The notes below the pieces were generated by a model. It saw only the letters and a program-made list of their open reading frames with translations, was not told the origin of the DNA and did not search any database. DNA of 27,388 bases from an uncultured Collinsella sp. (GTDB taxonomy: Bacteria > Actinomycetota > Coriobacteriia > Coriobacteriales > Coriobacteriaceae). Of this stretch, positions 1 through 6,716 are shown in pieces. The stretch lies in the NCBI GenBank assembly GCA_900545555.1, contig UQZI01000024.1, positions 1 through 27,388 on the forward strand. Direction: 5' to 3'. A program made the translations under genes and the position numbers. Every line of letters starts with the position of its first letter. Position 1 is the first letter of the stretch.

Positions 1-189
1 AAGGAGAAAGTTCTGCGGGCGTTTCTTTTCCATCATCTTGAGCTTGCTCGGGAAGAACGCAGGATCAGCGAAGTCGTCAATCATATGCCAACGTTTCACA
101 TTGTTACGGGCATAGCAATATGGACACCCCACCGTGCAGCCGATGACGATATTCATATTCTGAATCTGATTTTTGATGCAGATGCTCAT
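1..189 (-). CDS. Radical SAM protein, N-terminal part (cut by window edge)
   Basis: Only the first 63 codons are inside the window; the gene runs off the left edge. The start is the ATG at 189-187, overlapping the stop of the upstream truncated sirtuin ORF as ATGA. Residues 17-24 read CTVGCPYC, a Cys-x3-Cys-x2-Cys motif typical of the radical SAM [4Fe-4S] cluster, followed by YARNNVKRWH and a DDFADPAFF segment. This resembles the small radical SAM proteins grouped under DUF5131 or the 'radical SAM mobile pair' families, recalled from memory and not checked. The substrate is unknown. Family placement as radical SAM is fairly safe from the Cys motif; the subfamily is a guess. No separate promoter is visible, so translation is probably coupled to the short ORF upstream. 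Confidence 0.65.
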   Translation of the reverse strand, partial: MSICIKNQIQNMNIVIGCTVGCPYCYARNNVKRWHMIDDFADPAFFPSKLKMMEKKRPQNFLL

Positions 190-386
190 AACGCCTGCCT
201 ACCTGCCTCTCCCGTAAACACGCAATCAGCCTCCCCCACCTTGCGGGCAAAAGCCTCGATATCTTGCTTGCAAGCAGCAGGCTCGCAATCGCTCAAATCG
301 TATGACGTGCCGCCGTTTCGATAGACGGCCCGATGGGAAAACGATCGGCTGACAAGCCCGATGCCGAGCTTCTCGCACAGGGTCAT
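186..386 (-). pseudogene. Truncated class-M-like sirtuin (N-terminal remnant)
   Basis: A 66-codon ORF starting at ATG 386, preceded by AAAGGGAGC. Residues 1-57 align without gaps to the start of the full sirtuin at 2447-3412: about 31 of 57 residues match, including RSFS, GGT.Y.LSD and EADCV. After EADCV the sequence diverges (FTGEAGRQAL) and stops before the Gly-rich NAD-binding loop would be complete, so the Rossmann core, catalytic loop and zinc ribbon are missing. It cannot be a working sirtuin. Its stop overlaps the start of the radical SAM gene (ATGA), so it may survive as a translated leader for that gene. It lies divergent to a broken TetR gene exactly as the intact sirtuin lies divergent to the intact TetR gene, so the whole block is a decayed duplicate. 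Confidence 0.7.
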
Positions 387-473
387 CTGTGCTCCCTTTC
401 AGCTATAAGAAACAGGTGTCTATAAACAGTATCCTTGTTGATTTTCGCAGGGGCAATGAACAAACGCGTGCAC

Positions 474-487
474 CTGTCGATAAACGA
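474..487. promoter_or_regulatory. Conserved block in decayed TetR/sirtuin intergenic region (possible operator)
   Basis: The 143-bp spacer between the two divergent starts (387-529) aligns with the spacer of the intact pair (3413-3555), also 143 bp. The best conserved block is CTGTCGATAAACGA, identical in both copies and containing the short inverted repeat TCG-N5-CGA. TetR regulators usually bind such sites between themselves and a divergent target, so this is a plausible operator. No binding evidence exists. Confidence 0.35.
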
Positions 488-529
488 ACAGCTACTGGAC
501 ATTGTCAAACGACTCAGATTGGAGAGGCG

Positions 530-825
530 ATGGGAGAAACCAAGATCGACCGCCGGCGGCGCTACACCCTCTCGGTCATACAGGAGGCGTTCTTCGCGCT
601 GCTGGCCGAGGTCGGCTTCGCGAAGATGACGGTGGCGGACATCTGCCGCCGCGCCGAGATCAACCGGGGAACGTTCTATCTGCATTACGAGGATAAGTAC
701 GCGCTGCTCGATGCGCTTATCGACGAGGCCCCGAGTTCGCCCATGCCCAGGAGCTGCTCAACGCCTATTCCGAAGGGGGCTTACTGGCGGTATCCGCTCT
801 TCGCGATTCCGATAACCCATCGTGA
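530..825 (+). pseudogene. TetR-family regulator, disrupted by internal deletion and frameshift
   Basis: Starts at ATG 530 after GGAGAGGCG. Residues 8-67 (RRRRYTLSVI through DALIDEA) match the intact TetR at 3556-4116 at all but three of about 60 positions, so the helix-turn-helix (TVADICRRAEINRGTFYLHY) is intact. Directly after DEA the DNA jumps to sequence matching the last ~30 codons of the intact gene (PEFAHAQ, AYSEGG, AVSA), but one base out of frame; the ancestral stop is TGA at 823-825. Same start, same end and 265 fewer bases than the intact copy define a 265-bp deletion. In the start frame a chimeric 116-residue product with a scrambled tail could be made up to 880. It could still bind DNA but lacks the ligand and dimer domain. 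Confidence 0.8.
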
Positions 826-845
826 CCTGCGATTCAGGAATACCA

Positions 846-871
846 GCCTCCGAGCCCTCTCGTTCGGAGGC
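846..871. terminator. Weak hairpin between convergent genes
   Basis: GCCTCCGA and TCGGAGGC form a perfect 8-bp stem with a 10-base loop between the end of the broken TetR gene and the end of the third sirtuin gene. Neither strand has a clear T-tract after it, so it is at best a weak bidirectional terminator. Confidence 0.3.
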
Positions 872-908
872 CGCGGCTAAAACCTCATTGCGCGTCTACC
901 GCTCCGCG

Positions 909-1757
909 CTACTCGTCGCCTGCCTGTGCCGCCGAGAGCAGGGCACCCAAATCGGCCTGAATCGCCTCTGCCTTGCTTCCAAGCTGCAGCGGAGCCGAGT
1001 CGCCCGAGATGTTTACGCTCAGCAGGTGCGCATCCGGCAGCTTTGCGGTCATGCTCCAGAACGGGAGCGTGATGATGCCGGGGGTCATCTCGCCCACGCC
1101 GAGCTCCAGCAACAGCACGCGGCTACTACCGCGCTCGCGCACGAAGCGCTCGTATCGTCCGAGGCCCTCGCGCCATGCCGCACCCTGCAGAAACGTGTCG
1201 TCGCGCACCCACGGCACAAGCTGCCAGCCGCAGTGCGGGCATCGGGGGACATCCTCGCTGCGGATCTCGAACCCCGCCATGCCCGCGAGCATGCGCTCGA
1301 CGTAGGGGCTCGCCTCGAAGAGCTCGTCGCAGCATGGCTGCTTGCACTGAAGGTGCGCGAAGCTTCCCTGATAGTTGCAGATTCTCTCGGCGGGAAACGT
1401 CTTCTCGACCTGGGTGTCCACATTGGTGCTCAGGATGAAGTAGTCCTTATGGCCGAGGAGGGACCGCAGGCCGAGATAGGGCTGTGAGGCCGGCTCGCGC
1501 AGCATGAAATCGATGTATCGCGCGTAGTATGCCCATTGCTGCTCGAGGCTGGGGTAGAGGTAGTAGAAGCCGTCGAAAAGGCTCTTGAAGCCAAAGGCCT
1601 GCTGCCAGTCCTCCATTCCGGCGTGCGTCATGCCTGCGCGGTTGTAATGGTTGAACCCGGCGGCGCTCGACATGCCCGAGCCGATGCCGACGATGATGGC
1701 GTCGGCATCGTCGATAAGACTTCGAAGCCTTATCGCTTCTCTTTCTAGGGATGGCAT
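909..1757 (-). CDS. Class-M-like sirtuin (Sir2-family NAD-dependent enzyme), third gene of cluster
   Basis: 282 residues; ATG at 1757 sits inside the end of the upstream sirtuin gene (13-bp overlap) with GAGGAGA as ribosome binding site, so the genes are coupled. Visible motifs: Gly-rich NAD loop GIGSGMSSAAG (24-34), STNVDTQ (110-116, the position of the sirtuin TQNID motif), YQGS at 129-132 where classical sirtuins have HGS (catalytic His), four zinc-type cysteines (C138, C142/C143, C173, C176 in CPHC), and LELGVGEMTP (218-227). Known background: Gln in place of His together with TNVD/TTN is typical of class M sirtuins (SirTM), which ADP-ribosylate protein targets rather than deacylate. Inference: this is an NAD-dependent ADP-ribosyltransferase or related NAD enzyme, substrate unknown. 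No lipoate or macrodomain partner gene is nearby. Confidence 0.75.
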   Translation of the reverse strand: MPSLEREAIRLRSLIDDADAIIVGIGSGMSSAAGFNHYNRAGMTHAGMEDWQQAFGFKSLFDGFYYLYPSLEQQWAYYARYIDFMLREPASQPYLGLRSLLGHKDYFILSTNVDTQVEKTFPAERICNYQGSFAHLQCKQPCCDELFEASPYVERMLAGMAGFEIRSEDVPRCPHCGWQLVPWVRDDTFLQGAAWREGLGRYERFVRERGSSRVLLLELGVGEMTPGIITLPFWSMTAKLPDAHLLSVNISGDSAPLQLGSKAEAIQADLGALLSAAQAGDE

Positions 1758-2443
1758 CGGGCGATCTCCTCGAAAGCCGGGGCCATATCGCCGTCAACGA
1801 GAATCGTCTCGCACGAGGCGTTGGGCGCCATGGCCTGGCTGTAATTGAACACGATGTAGGTGACGTGCTCGCAGGCGCTCACGACCTGGGCGAGCATGCG
1901 CTTTATGATGCCGTTGCGCAGCCCCACGCCAAGTTCGAGGATGGCGACCCTGCCGTTGCGATGGATGCGCACGAGGCACTCGAGCTCCTCGAGCTGGGCT
2001 GTGGCGAGGGCGTCTGGATGGGCGAGACGCTGCTCGTCAATCGACGTGCGCGTGCTTCCCTCCGTCTCGAGCACGCGGTTCTCGTTGAACCCAGCGCGCG
2101 CGAAGTGCCCGTCGATGTTGCATGTGACCACGAAGGTGTCGGCGTGCTCCGTAAGATGCCGCAGCTCGTTCATGAGCGGGCTGGGCTCATACTCGACATA
2201 CTCCTTTTGATGGAACCGCTCGACCCATCGGCGTCGCACGTTTGCATCCGGAGAGGCGAGCCCCTGCAGTATGCAGCCGATGCTGTCGGCCTGAGCGAGG
2301 TCCCCGTACGTCTCTCGGAAATGAGCGTCGGCGCGGAAGAGGTTGAGCCCCTCCGCCATGTCGAGCCCGTTGCTGGCGCCGATGATGACAAGATCCGCCT
2401 CGGCAAGTGCCTGGCCGATACGAACCGCTTTTACCGTTTCCAT
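1745..2443 (-). CDS. Degenerate sirtuin-like protein lacking zinc ribbon, second gene of cluster
   Basis: 232 residues; ATG at 2443 follows GGGGAGGT, which overlaps the upstream stop codon, so the gene is translated from the same mRNA. It keeps the sirtuin fold landmarks seen in its neighbours: IIGASNGLDMAEG (20-32) in the NAD-loop position, VVTCNIDGHF (105-114) in the TTNxD position, and ILELGVGLRNGII (168-180). It differs in two key ways: the residue at the catalytic His/Gln position is Glu (E128 in LETEGS), and the whole cysteine zinc module (CxxCC...CPHC) is absent, explaining its shorter length. It may be catalytically altered, a regulatory subunit for the flanking sirtuins, or an NAD(+)/ADP-ribose-binding protein. 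The assignment rests on synteny and shared motifs. Confidence 0.6.
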   Translation of the reverse strand: METVKAVRIGQALAEADLVIIGASNGLDMAEGLNLFRADAHFRETYGDLAQADSIGCILQGLASPDANVRRRWVERFHQKEYVEYEPSPLMNELRHLTEHADTFVVTCNIDGHFARAGFNENRVLETEGSTRTSIDEQRLAHPDALATAQLEELECLVRIHRNGRVAILELGVGLRNGIIKRMLAQVVSACEHVTYIVFNYSQAMAPNASCETILVDGDMAPAFEEIARCHP

Positions 2444-2446
2444 GTG

Positions 2447-3412
2447 CTACCTCCCCAGCGTCTTGCGCACGTCGGCGAGCACGTCGGCGATGTCGGCGCG
2501 AACGGCGAGCCCCCGATCCTCGATCGCGCGGGGGAGAAACTGCGTCTTGTTGTTTACGGCGATGTAGCTGGCCTGCGGCAACTGCGCCGTGAGGGCCCAG
2601 AACGGCTCCTGGATAAACGCGGGTGTCATGCGGCCCACGCCCAGCTCAAGGAATAGAATCTTCTGCCGCGCGTGCGCGTCAATCCAGTCGGATACCTTGC
2701 GGTACTGCTCCTCGTAGAGCTCGCCCTGCAGGAAGTTGCCGTAGCCGCGAACCCAAGGAAACGCCTCTGCCCCGCAGTGCGGGCAGTGCGGCACGAGCTC
2801 TGCCGGAACCTCAAGGCCGTCTCCCATGGCCTCTACCATGCGGGAGACCGGCTCGACCGCGTCCCATACGTCATCGGTGCAGCAGCGGGAACATTGGAAA
2901 AAGCGGTGGTCGCCTTGAATCTCGGCCACCTTCTCCCAGGGGTAGATCTTCACAAACTGCGTGTCTTGGTTGGTGGTGAGCACGAAAAAGTCCTTCTCGG
3001 CAAGAATGGCGTCGAGGTCCTTGTAGGGCTGGCGCGGCGGGGCGTTGAGTGTGGTGTCGAGGAAGGTGGCAAGATAACCCCAGCGTGCCTCGGCGGTGGG
3101 CCAGCGGTAGGTCGACCCCTCAAACGCGCCCTTGAAACCGTAGCGCTCGGCGAATTTGCCGAAATGCCTGCGATAGGTCGCGTTGTCCTCGTAGTAGAAG
3201 TCGCCGCCGCCCGCCGCGGAGAGCCCGGAGGCCCCGCCCACCAGCACGCAATCGGCTTCCTCAATCATGCGGGCGAAGTCCTTGATTTGCTGGTCGTAGG
3301 GCTCGGGCTCGCGGTCACTCAGCTCATAGGGCGTGCCGCCGCTGCGGTAGGCGGCCTGAAGGGAAAACGATCGGTTGGTGAGCTCGACAACGAGCTGCTC
3401 GTATAGAGTCAC
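2447..3412 (-). CDS. Class-M-like sirtuin (Sir2-family NAD-dependent enzyme), first gene of cluster
   Basis: 321 residues from a GTG at 3412. This start was chosen because AGAAGG lies six bases upstream and because the decayed copy starts at the same aligned position with an ATG; the open frame extends upstream to 3556 but runs into the TetR promoter region. Motifs: NAD loop VGGASGLSAAGG (58-69), TTNQDTQ (146-152), EIQGD with Gln166 at the catalytic His position, zinc cysteines C174/C177/C178 and C210/C213 (CPHC), LELGVGRMTP (256-265). The Gln substitution matches class M sirtuins, known for protein ADP-ribosylation. It heads a three-gene minus-strand run and is divergent from a TetR gene, which probably represses it. 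The physiological substrate cannot be told from sequence. Confidence 0.75.
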   Translation of the reverse strand: MTLYEQLVVELTNRSFSLQAAYRSGGTPYELSDREPEPYDQQIKDFARMIEEADCVLVGGASGLSAAGGGDFYYEDNATYRRHFGKFAERYGFKGAFEGSTYRWPTAEARWGYLATFLDTTLNAPPRQPYKDLDAILAEKDFFVLTTNQDTQFVKIYPWEKVAEIQGDHRFFQCSRCCTDDVWDAVEPVSRMVEAMGDGLEVPAELVPHCPHCGAEAFPWVRGYGNFLQGELYEEQYRKVSDWIDAHARQKILFLELGVGRMTPAFIQEPFWALTAQLPQASYIAVNNKTQFLPRAIEDRGLAVRADIADVLADVRKTLGR

Positions 3413-3500
3413 TGGATACCTTCTTTCAGCTATTATGAACAGGTGTTGATAAAAAGTATCCATGTCGATTTGCTTAAGAGCAATGAACAGCTTCGGCCTG

Positions 3501-3514
3501 CTGTCGATAAACGA
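3501..3514. promoter_or_regulatory. Putative TetR operator in divergent sirtuin/TetR spacer
   Basis: CTGTCGATAAACGA is identical to the block at 474-487 in the decayed copy and lies 42 bases upstream of the TetR start. Other blocks shared by both spacers are CTTTCAGCTAT, AACAGGTGT, AGTATCC, GCAATGAACA and CATTGTC. Conservation of non-coding blocks at the same spacing in two diverged copies suggests regulatory function, most simply autoregulation by TetR. Confidence 0.4.
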
Positions 3515-3555
3515 GCGTTTGCTGGGCATTGTCGAGCGTTGCAATTGGAGGGGCA

Positions 3556-4116
3556 ATGGAAGCGGGGAAGATGGACCGTCGCCGACGCTATACGCTCTCG
3601 GTCATACGGGAGGCGTTCTTTGCGCTGCTGGCCGAGGTTGGCTTCGCGAAGATGACGGTAGCGGATATCTGCCGCCGCGCCGATATCAACCGCGGCACGT
3701 TTTATTTGCACTACGAGGACAAGTTCGCGCTGCTCGACGCACTTATCGACGAGGCCCTGGCGGCGGCGCCCCCACTCGAGGGAACGGAGGCGGGGGCCCT
3801 CTGCCAGCGCCCGCCGGCAAACGATGACTATTATCTGCTCTACTCGGATGACGACGCGTACGCCCGGGTGGCACAGCGCGTCGTCGAGCGCGGCGCCGAG
3901 CAGATGGTTCCTTCGATCATGGAGAAGACTGGGCTTTCGCGCGAGGACGCCTATCTGCTCTTCGTCCACAACGTCCAGGGAAATCTCGCGGTCAACCGCC
4001 TGCTTGGTTGGAGGCGGGGACCTGAGTTCGCTCACGCCCAGGGGCTGCTCAGTGCCTATTCCGAAGGAGGTATGCGGGCGGTATCCGCCCGCTATGATTC
4101 TCGTAGTTCATCTTGA
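3556..4116 (+). CDS. TetR/AcrR-family transcriptional regulator
   Basis: 186 residues from ATG 3556, preceded by GGAGGGG at 3547-3553; an upstream in-frame ATG at 3529 has no comparable site. Residues 8-67 form the TetR DNA-binding domain: RRRRYTLSVIREAFFALL, then TVADICRRADINRGTFYLHYEDKFALLDALI, ending in the usual F-Y-x-H-Y-x-D/N-K helix. The rest (68-186) is a poorly conserved helical ligand/dimer domain ending in a Ser-rich tail. It is divergent from the three-sirtuin run with a 143-bp spacer, the usual layout for a local repressor. The inducer is unknown. A deletion-bearing paralogue lies at 530-825 with a nearly identical DNA-binding domain, so both would probably recognise the same operators. 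Confidence 0.85.
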   Translation: MEAGKMDRRRRYTLSVIREAFFALLAEVGFAKMTVADICRRADINRGTFYLHYEDKFALLDALIDEALAAAPPLEGTEAGALCQRPPANDDYYLLYSDDDAYARVAQRVVERGAEQMVPSIMEKTGLSREDAYLLFVHNVQGNLAVNRLLGWRRGPEFAHAQGLLSAYSEGGMRAVSARYDSRSSS

Positions 4117-4340
4117 CCACGGGTTCATTTCAGGTAAGCAGTGCAGCTATGAGCTGAGGATAAAGCGCCATCGTGTGCCCCGCGCTCTCGACTTCTCGGC
4201 AGAAATGTGAGCCTTTGGTCAATGTATCTCAAGATTGAGCGTTGGCTCCGCTTTTGATTTGGTGACATGACGGAGTGCGACGGCATGGCATTGTCGCATC
4301 GCTGTGCTGTCGCAGCGCCAGACGTCTTCGTGGCCGCCGT
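4117..4340. other. Intergenic stretch, nothing recognised
   Basis: This stretch separates the TetR gene from the end of the DUF6508-like gene (convergent). It holds small imperfect inverted repeats only; no convincing terminator, promoter or coding frame was seen. Confidence 0.4.
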
Positions 4341-4685
4341 TCAGCCCTCGTCGAGCTCCTTCAGCCGGGAGAGGCAGCGGTCCAGAAACCCGCTCCTGGC
4401 TTGCGCGGCAAGGAGTCCGTCGCAGAAGCGGTCGCCACGAACGCACCACGTGATGCATGCACGTATCAGGTCAATGTCCCCATGGTCGATGTCGCAACTG
4501 TCTATGCCTTCCGAGGTGTCGATGCCATGGCGTTCAAGCGTCTCGAAGTAGCTGGTGTCCGCGAACCCGTCCAGTTCATAGAAATCGTCGACGAAATCCT
4601 CGAGTCCGAGCGTCCCACCCCCAAGCTCGACATTCATGTTTCTGTCCGCCAGCTTGCCAGCGTACTTGGTTAGCCTTTCGAACAT
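4341..4685 (-). CDS. Small DUF6508-like protein
   Basis: 114 residues, ATG at 4685, with TAAGGAG overlapping the stop codon of the upstream DUF262 gene and only 9 bp between the two genes, so the pair is almost certainly co-transcribed and coupled. The C-terminal half (LIRACITWCVRGDRF, then DGLLAAQARSGFLDRCL and a Leu-rich end) resembles the DUF6508 family as I recall it; this was not checked. The first 60 residues are acidic. No catalytic motif, signal peptide or membrane segment is visible. Position behind a GmrSD-like gene suggests an accessory, inhibitor or specificity partner of that protein. It could equally be an unrelated passenger. Confidence 0.6.
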   Translation of the reverse strand: MFERLTKYAGKLADRNMNVELGGGTLGLEDFVDDFYELDGFADTSYFETLERHGIDTSEGIDSCDIDHGDIDLIRACITWCVRGDRFCDGLLAAQARSGFLDRCLSRLKELDEG

Positions 4686-4694
4686 GTTCGCTCC

Positions 4695-6428
4695 TTAGCT
4701 CAAAAGTCCGTTGTCGCCCAGGTAGTCCACGAAGGCATCGATGATCCGTGCCGTGCGAGTCGCGATGTCTATTTCGGTGAAGTCTCCCATGACTTGTGTC
4801 AGGCGCTTGAGTTCCGCGATCTTTGTTCCGGCTTTGCGCTTGCCATTGCTGTCGGTGTATCCCTCATAGTACTTGCGTTTATCGCAGAATCTGTAGTCGG
4901 CCGCGCGGATGTTTACACGCTTCTCGAGCAGCGCCTTGTTACCCAGCGCCTCCAGGTTGGATTGGTCGACGAGCGGGTCTACCTCGTTGCGCTTCTTGGC
5001 ATAGATGTGCTCAATTTCGAGCGTGGTGTCTAGGTCCATGAGTGGTTGATCTGGGTCTGCGTACGCCCACCAAGTGAGCATGGACTTCGTTACAGGCCTG
5101 CCGTTGGTGAACACGTAGGTTCGGAATCGCTCAGCAATATTTGCGCGATTGAAGTGGTGGTTAGGAAACTCCACCGGGCGGTGCTCCACGATGTTGATCA
5201 TCTCGGGATACACTGGCGAACGCAGCGCATTCACGCCGGGACGCTCAATGGCGTAGGCGAGAACGAATGCCGTGATCTTGTTTAGAAAGCCGTAGAGTGC
5301 CTCGTCATCGAGAGCACTTTTGCTGTCGCGGTTGGCGAGGAACCAGACGCTTAGCAGATAGGTCCACATGCCGTTGGGGGCGTAGTTCAGCACGAAGAGC
5401 CTGCGGAGCACGCGCTCGCTGAACCCTTCCTGCGCGTCGACGCGTTTCCAGAAGCCGAGCAGCGCCTCGAGATCGTCGAGCGTGGCGTCCTCCTTGAGCA
5501 TGGCGTAGCCATCGGCACCGAAGAAGTCGCGCAACGATGCGGTGGTCGTGTCGCGGATGCCTTTCTTCGCGCGGCGGTAGTACATATAGCGCGTAAATAG
5601 CTCATCGGTTGGTGTACCGCGCATGGGCCGGAAGATGGCGTTCGCTCCCTCCTCGAGCCCCTTCCAGCGACGGATGAACTCATCCTTGCGCCCCGTGTCG
5701 GAATAATGCTTGTAGAACTGGCTCTTGAAGATGTCGGCATCCGAGAGAGGCAGCCCTCGGTCGTTTAGAGTCGAGAAGATGCGTAGCGCGGTGTCCTGCG
5801 ACTCCGCTTCAATGGGCAACAGTATCACATTGTTGATGACGCGTGTGGCCATGTAGACGGTGTAGGTGGGCCACTCGCTCACCAGTTGCTCAATTTTCCT
5901 CTGGAAGAAAGCGAAGTTGCGGGCATAGGCGCTCTTCCAGCCATCGCCTACATTGCCCTCTCGTAAAATCTCGAGGAATTCATTCTTGTCGTTGTCCGAT
6001 GCAACCTCGGAGTCGATCTTGAGACGCTCCATGTCGGGCTCGTCGAACTCGTCGGTTTTCCATACACAACGGGCGATTGCCTCGCGCATCTTCACAGACT
6101 GCTTATCCTTCATGTTGGTGAACTTGTCGTAGAACGCGCGGAGCAGCAGCATGATGGTGGTGAGGCGCTGCTGGCCATCAATGATCTCAAGTTGGCCAGA
6201 GAGGTTCTTAAAGGTGACGATGGGTCCTAGAAAGTATTCGTCGTTCTCGCTGTCGAAACGCTCGTAGTCATCGTCTGGAAAAGCGAACGAGAACAGGTCA
6301 TCCCACAGCGTTGCGCATTCATCCTCGCCCCAGGCGTAGGGCCTCTGGTAGTCGGGGATGAGGAAGTCCGATCGCTTATCGGTGAGAAGATCGCGAATCG
6401 ATCGCTGGTCGATGTTGAGCTTGGACAT
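4695..6428 (-). CDS. DUF262/DUF1524 (GmrSD-type) protein, putative defence nuclease
   Basis: 577 residues from ATG 6428 with GGAAGG eight bases upstream; a TTG 30 bases further upstream is less convincing. The N-terminal DUF262 (ParB/sulfiredoxin-like NTPase) domain shows IPDYQRPYAW (24-33) and IIDGQQRLTT (82-91), the family's diagnostic motifs. A helical middle is followed by a DUF1524 HNH-like nuclease region from about residue 466: LEIEHIYAKKR with E473-H474, then NLEALGNKALLEKRVN. This domain order matches GmrS-GmrD fusions, type IV restriction enzymes that cut glucosylated or otherwise modified phage DNA using nucleotide hydrolysis. The fused single-chain form is common. Target modification is unknown. 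It lies directly upstream of the DUF6508-like gene in a region flanked by accessory genes. Confidence 0.85.
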   Translation of the reverse strand: MSKLNIDQRSIRDLLTDKRSDFLIPDYQRPYAWGEDECATLWDDLFSFAFPDDDYERFDSENDEYFLGPIVTFKNLSGQLEIIDGQQRLTTIMLLLRAFYDKFTNMKDKQSVKMREAIARCVWKTDEFDEPDMERLKIDSEVASDNDKNEFLEILREGNVGDGWKSAYARNFAFFQRKIEQLVSEWPTYTVYMATRVINNVILLPIEAESQDTALRIFSTLNDRGLPLSDADIFKSQFYKHYSDTGRKDEFIRRWKGLEEGANAIFRPMRGTPTDELFTRYMYYRRAKKGIRDTTTASLRDFFGADGYAMLKEDATLDDLEALLGFWKRVDAQEGFSERVLRRLFVLNYAPNGMWTYLLSVWFLANRDSKSALDDEALYGFLNKITAFVLAYAIERPGVNALRSPVYPEMINIVEHRPVEFPNHHFNRANIAERFRTYVFTNGRPVTKSMLTWWAYADPDQPLMDLDTTLEIEHIYAKKRNEVDPLVDQSNLEALGNKALLEKRVNIRAADYRFCDKRKYYEGYTDSNGKRKAGTKIAELKRLTQVMGDFTEIDIATRTARIIDAFVDYLGDNGLLS

Positions 6429-6467
6429 GAGCTGTACCTTCCGCGCAGGAACAATCAAGATGGACAG

Positions 6468-6473
6468 ATTATA
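6468..6473 (-). promoter_or_regulatory. Candidate -10 box for the DUF262 gene
   Basis: On the minus strand this reads TATAAT, a perfect -10 hexamer, 39 bases upstream of the ATG. The hexamer 17 bases further upstream (AGAGCG) does not match a -35 box, so only the -10 element is claimed. Confidence 0.35.
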
Positions 6474-6716
6474 TCGCCGAAGTCGTCATTCGCTCTATTG
6501 CTGCGAGCTACTGAATCTAGCAACCTCTGGCCAACCCATGCGGTTTCATGTCGTGATCCATATCGGCGCCGATCAATGCCCGTGATGCTTCTACTTGCAT
6601 CTTCTTTGGAGAGCGCGAACGAGAGATGCGATCTACAGACGACTGAATAGCTCCATCCGTTTTGGTTACAACAAAATGTGTGCCGCGCGCCTGCGGCATG
6701 AAGGAGGGAGATTTCT

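Noticed and set aside
846..871. Hairpin as a strong terminator for the sirtuin cluster
   Set aside because: Stem is good but neither strand has a T-tract; listed only as a weak hairpin.
3413..3556. N-terminal extension of the first sirtuin to 369 residues
   Set aside because: It would cover the whole divergent promoter region; GTG 3412 has a good ribosome site and the paralogue starts at the same aligned codon.
6681..6696. GCCGC/GCGGC hairpin before the flavodoxin ribosome site as a riboswitch
   Set aside because: Only a 5-bp stem; no conserved riboswitch core visible.
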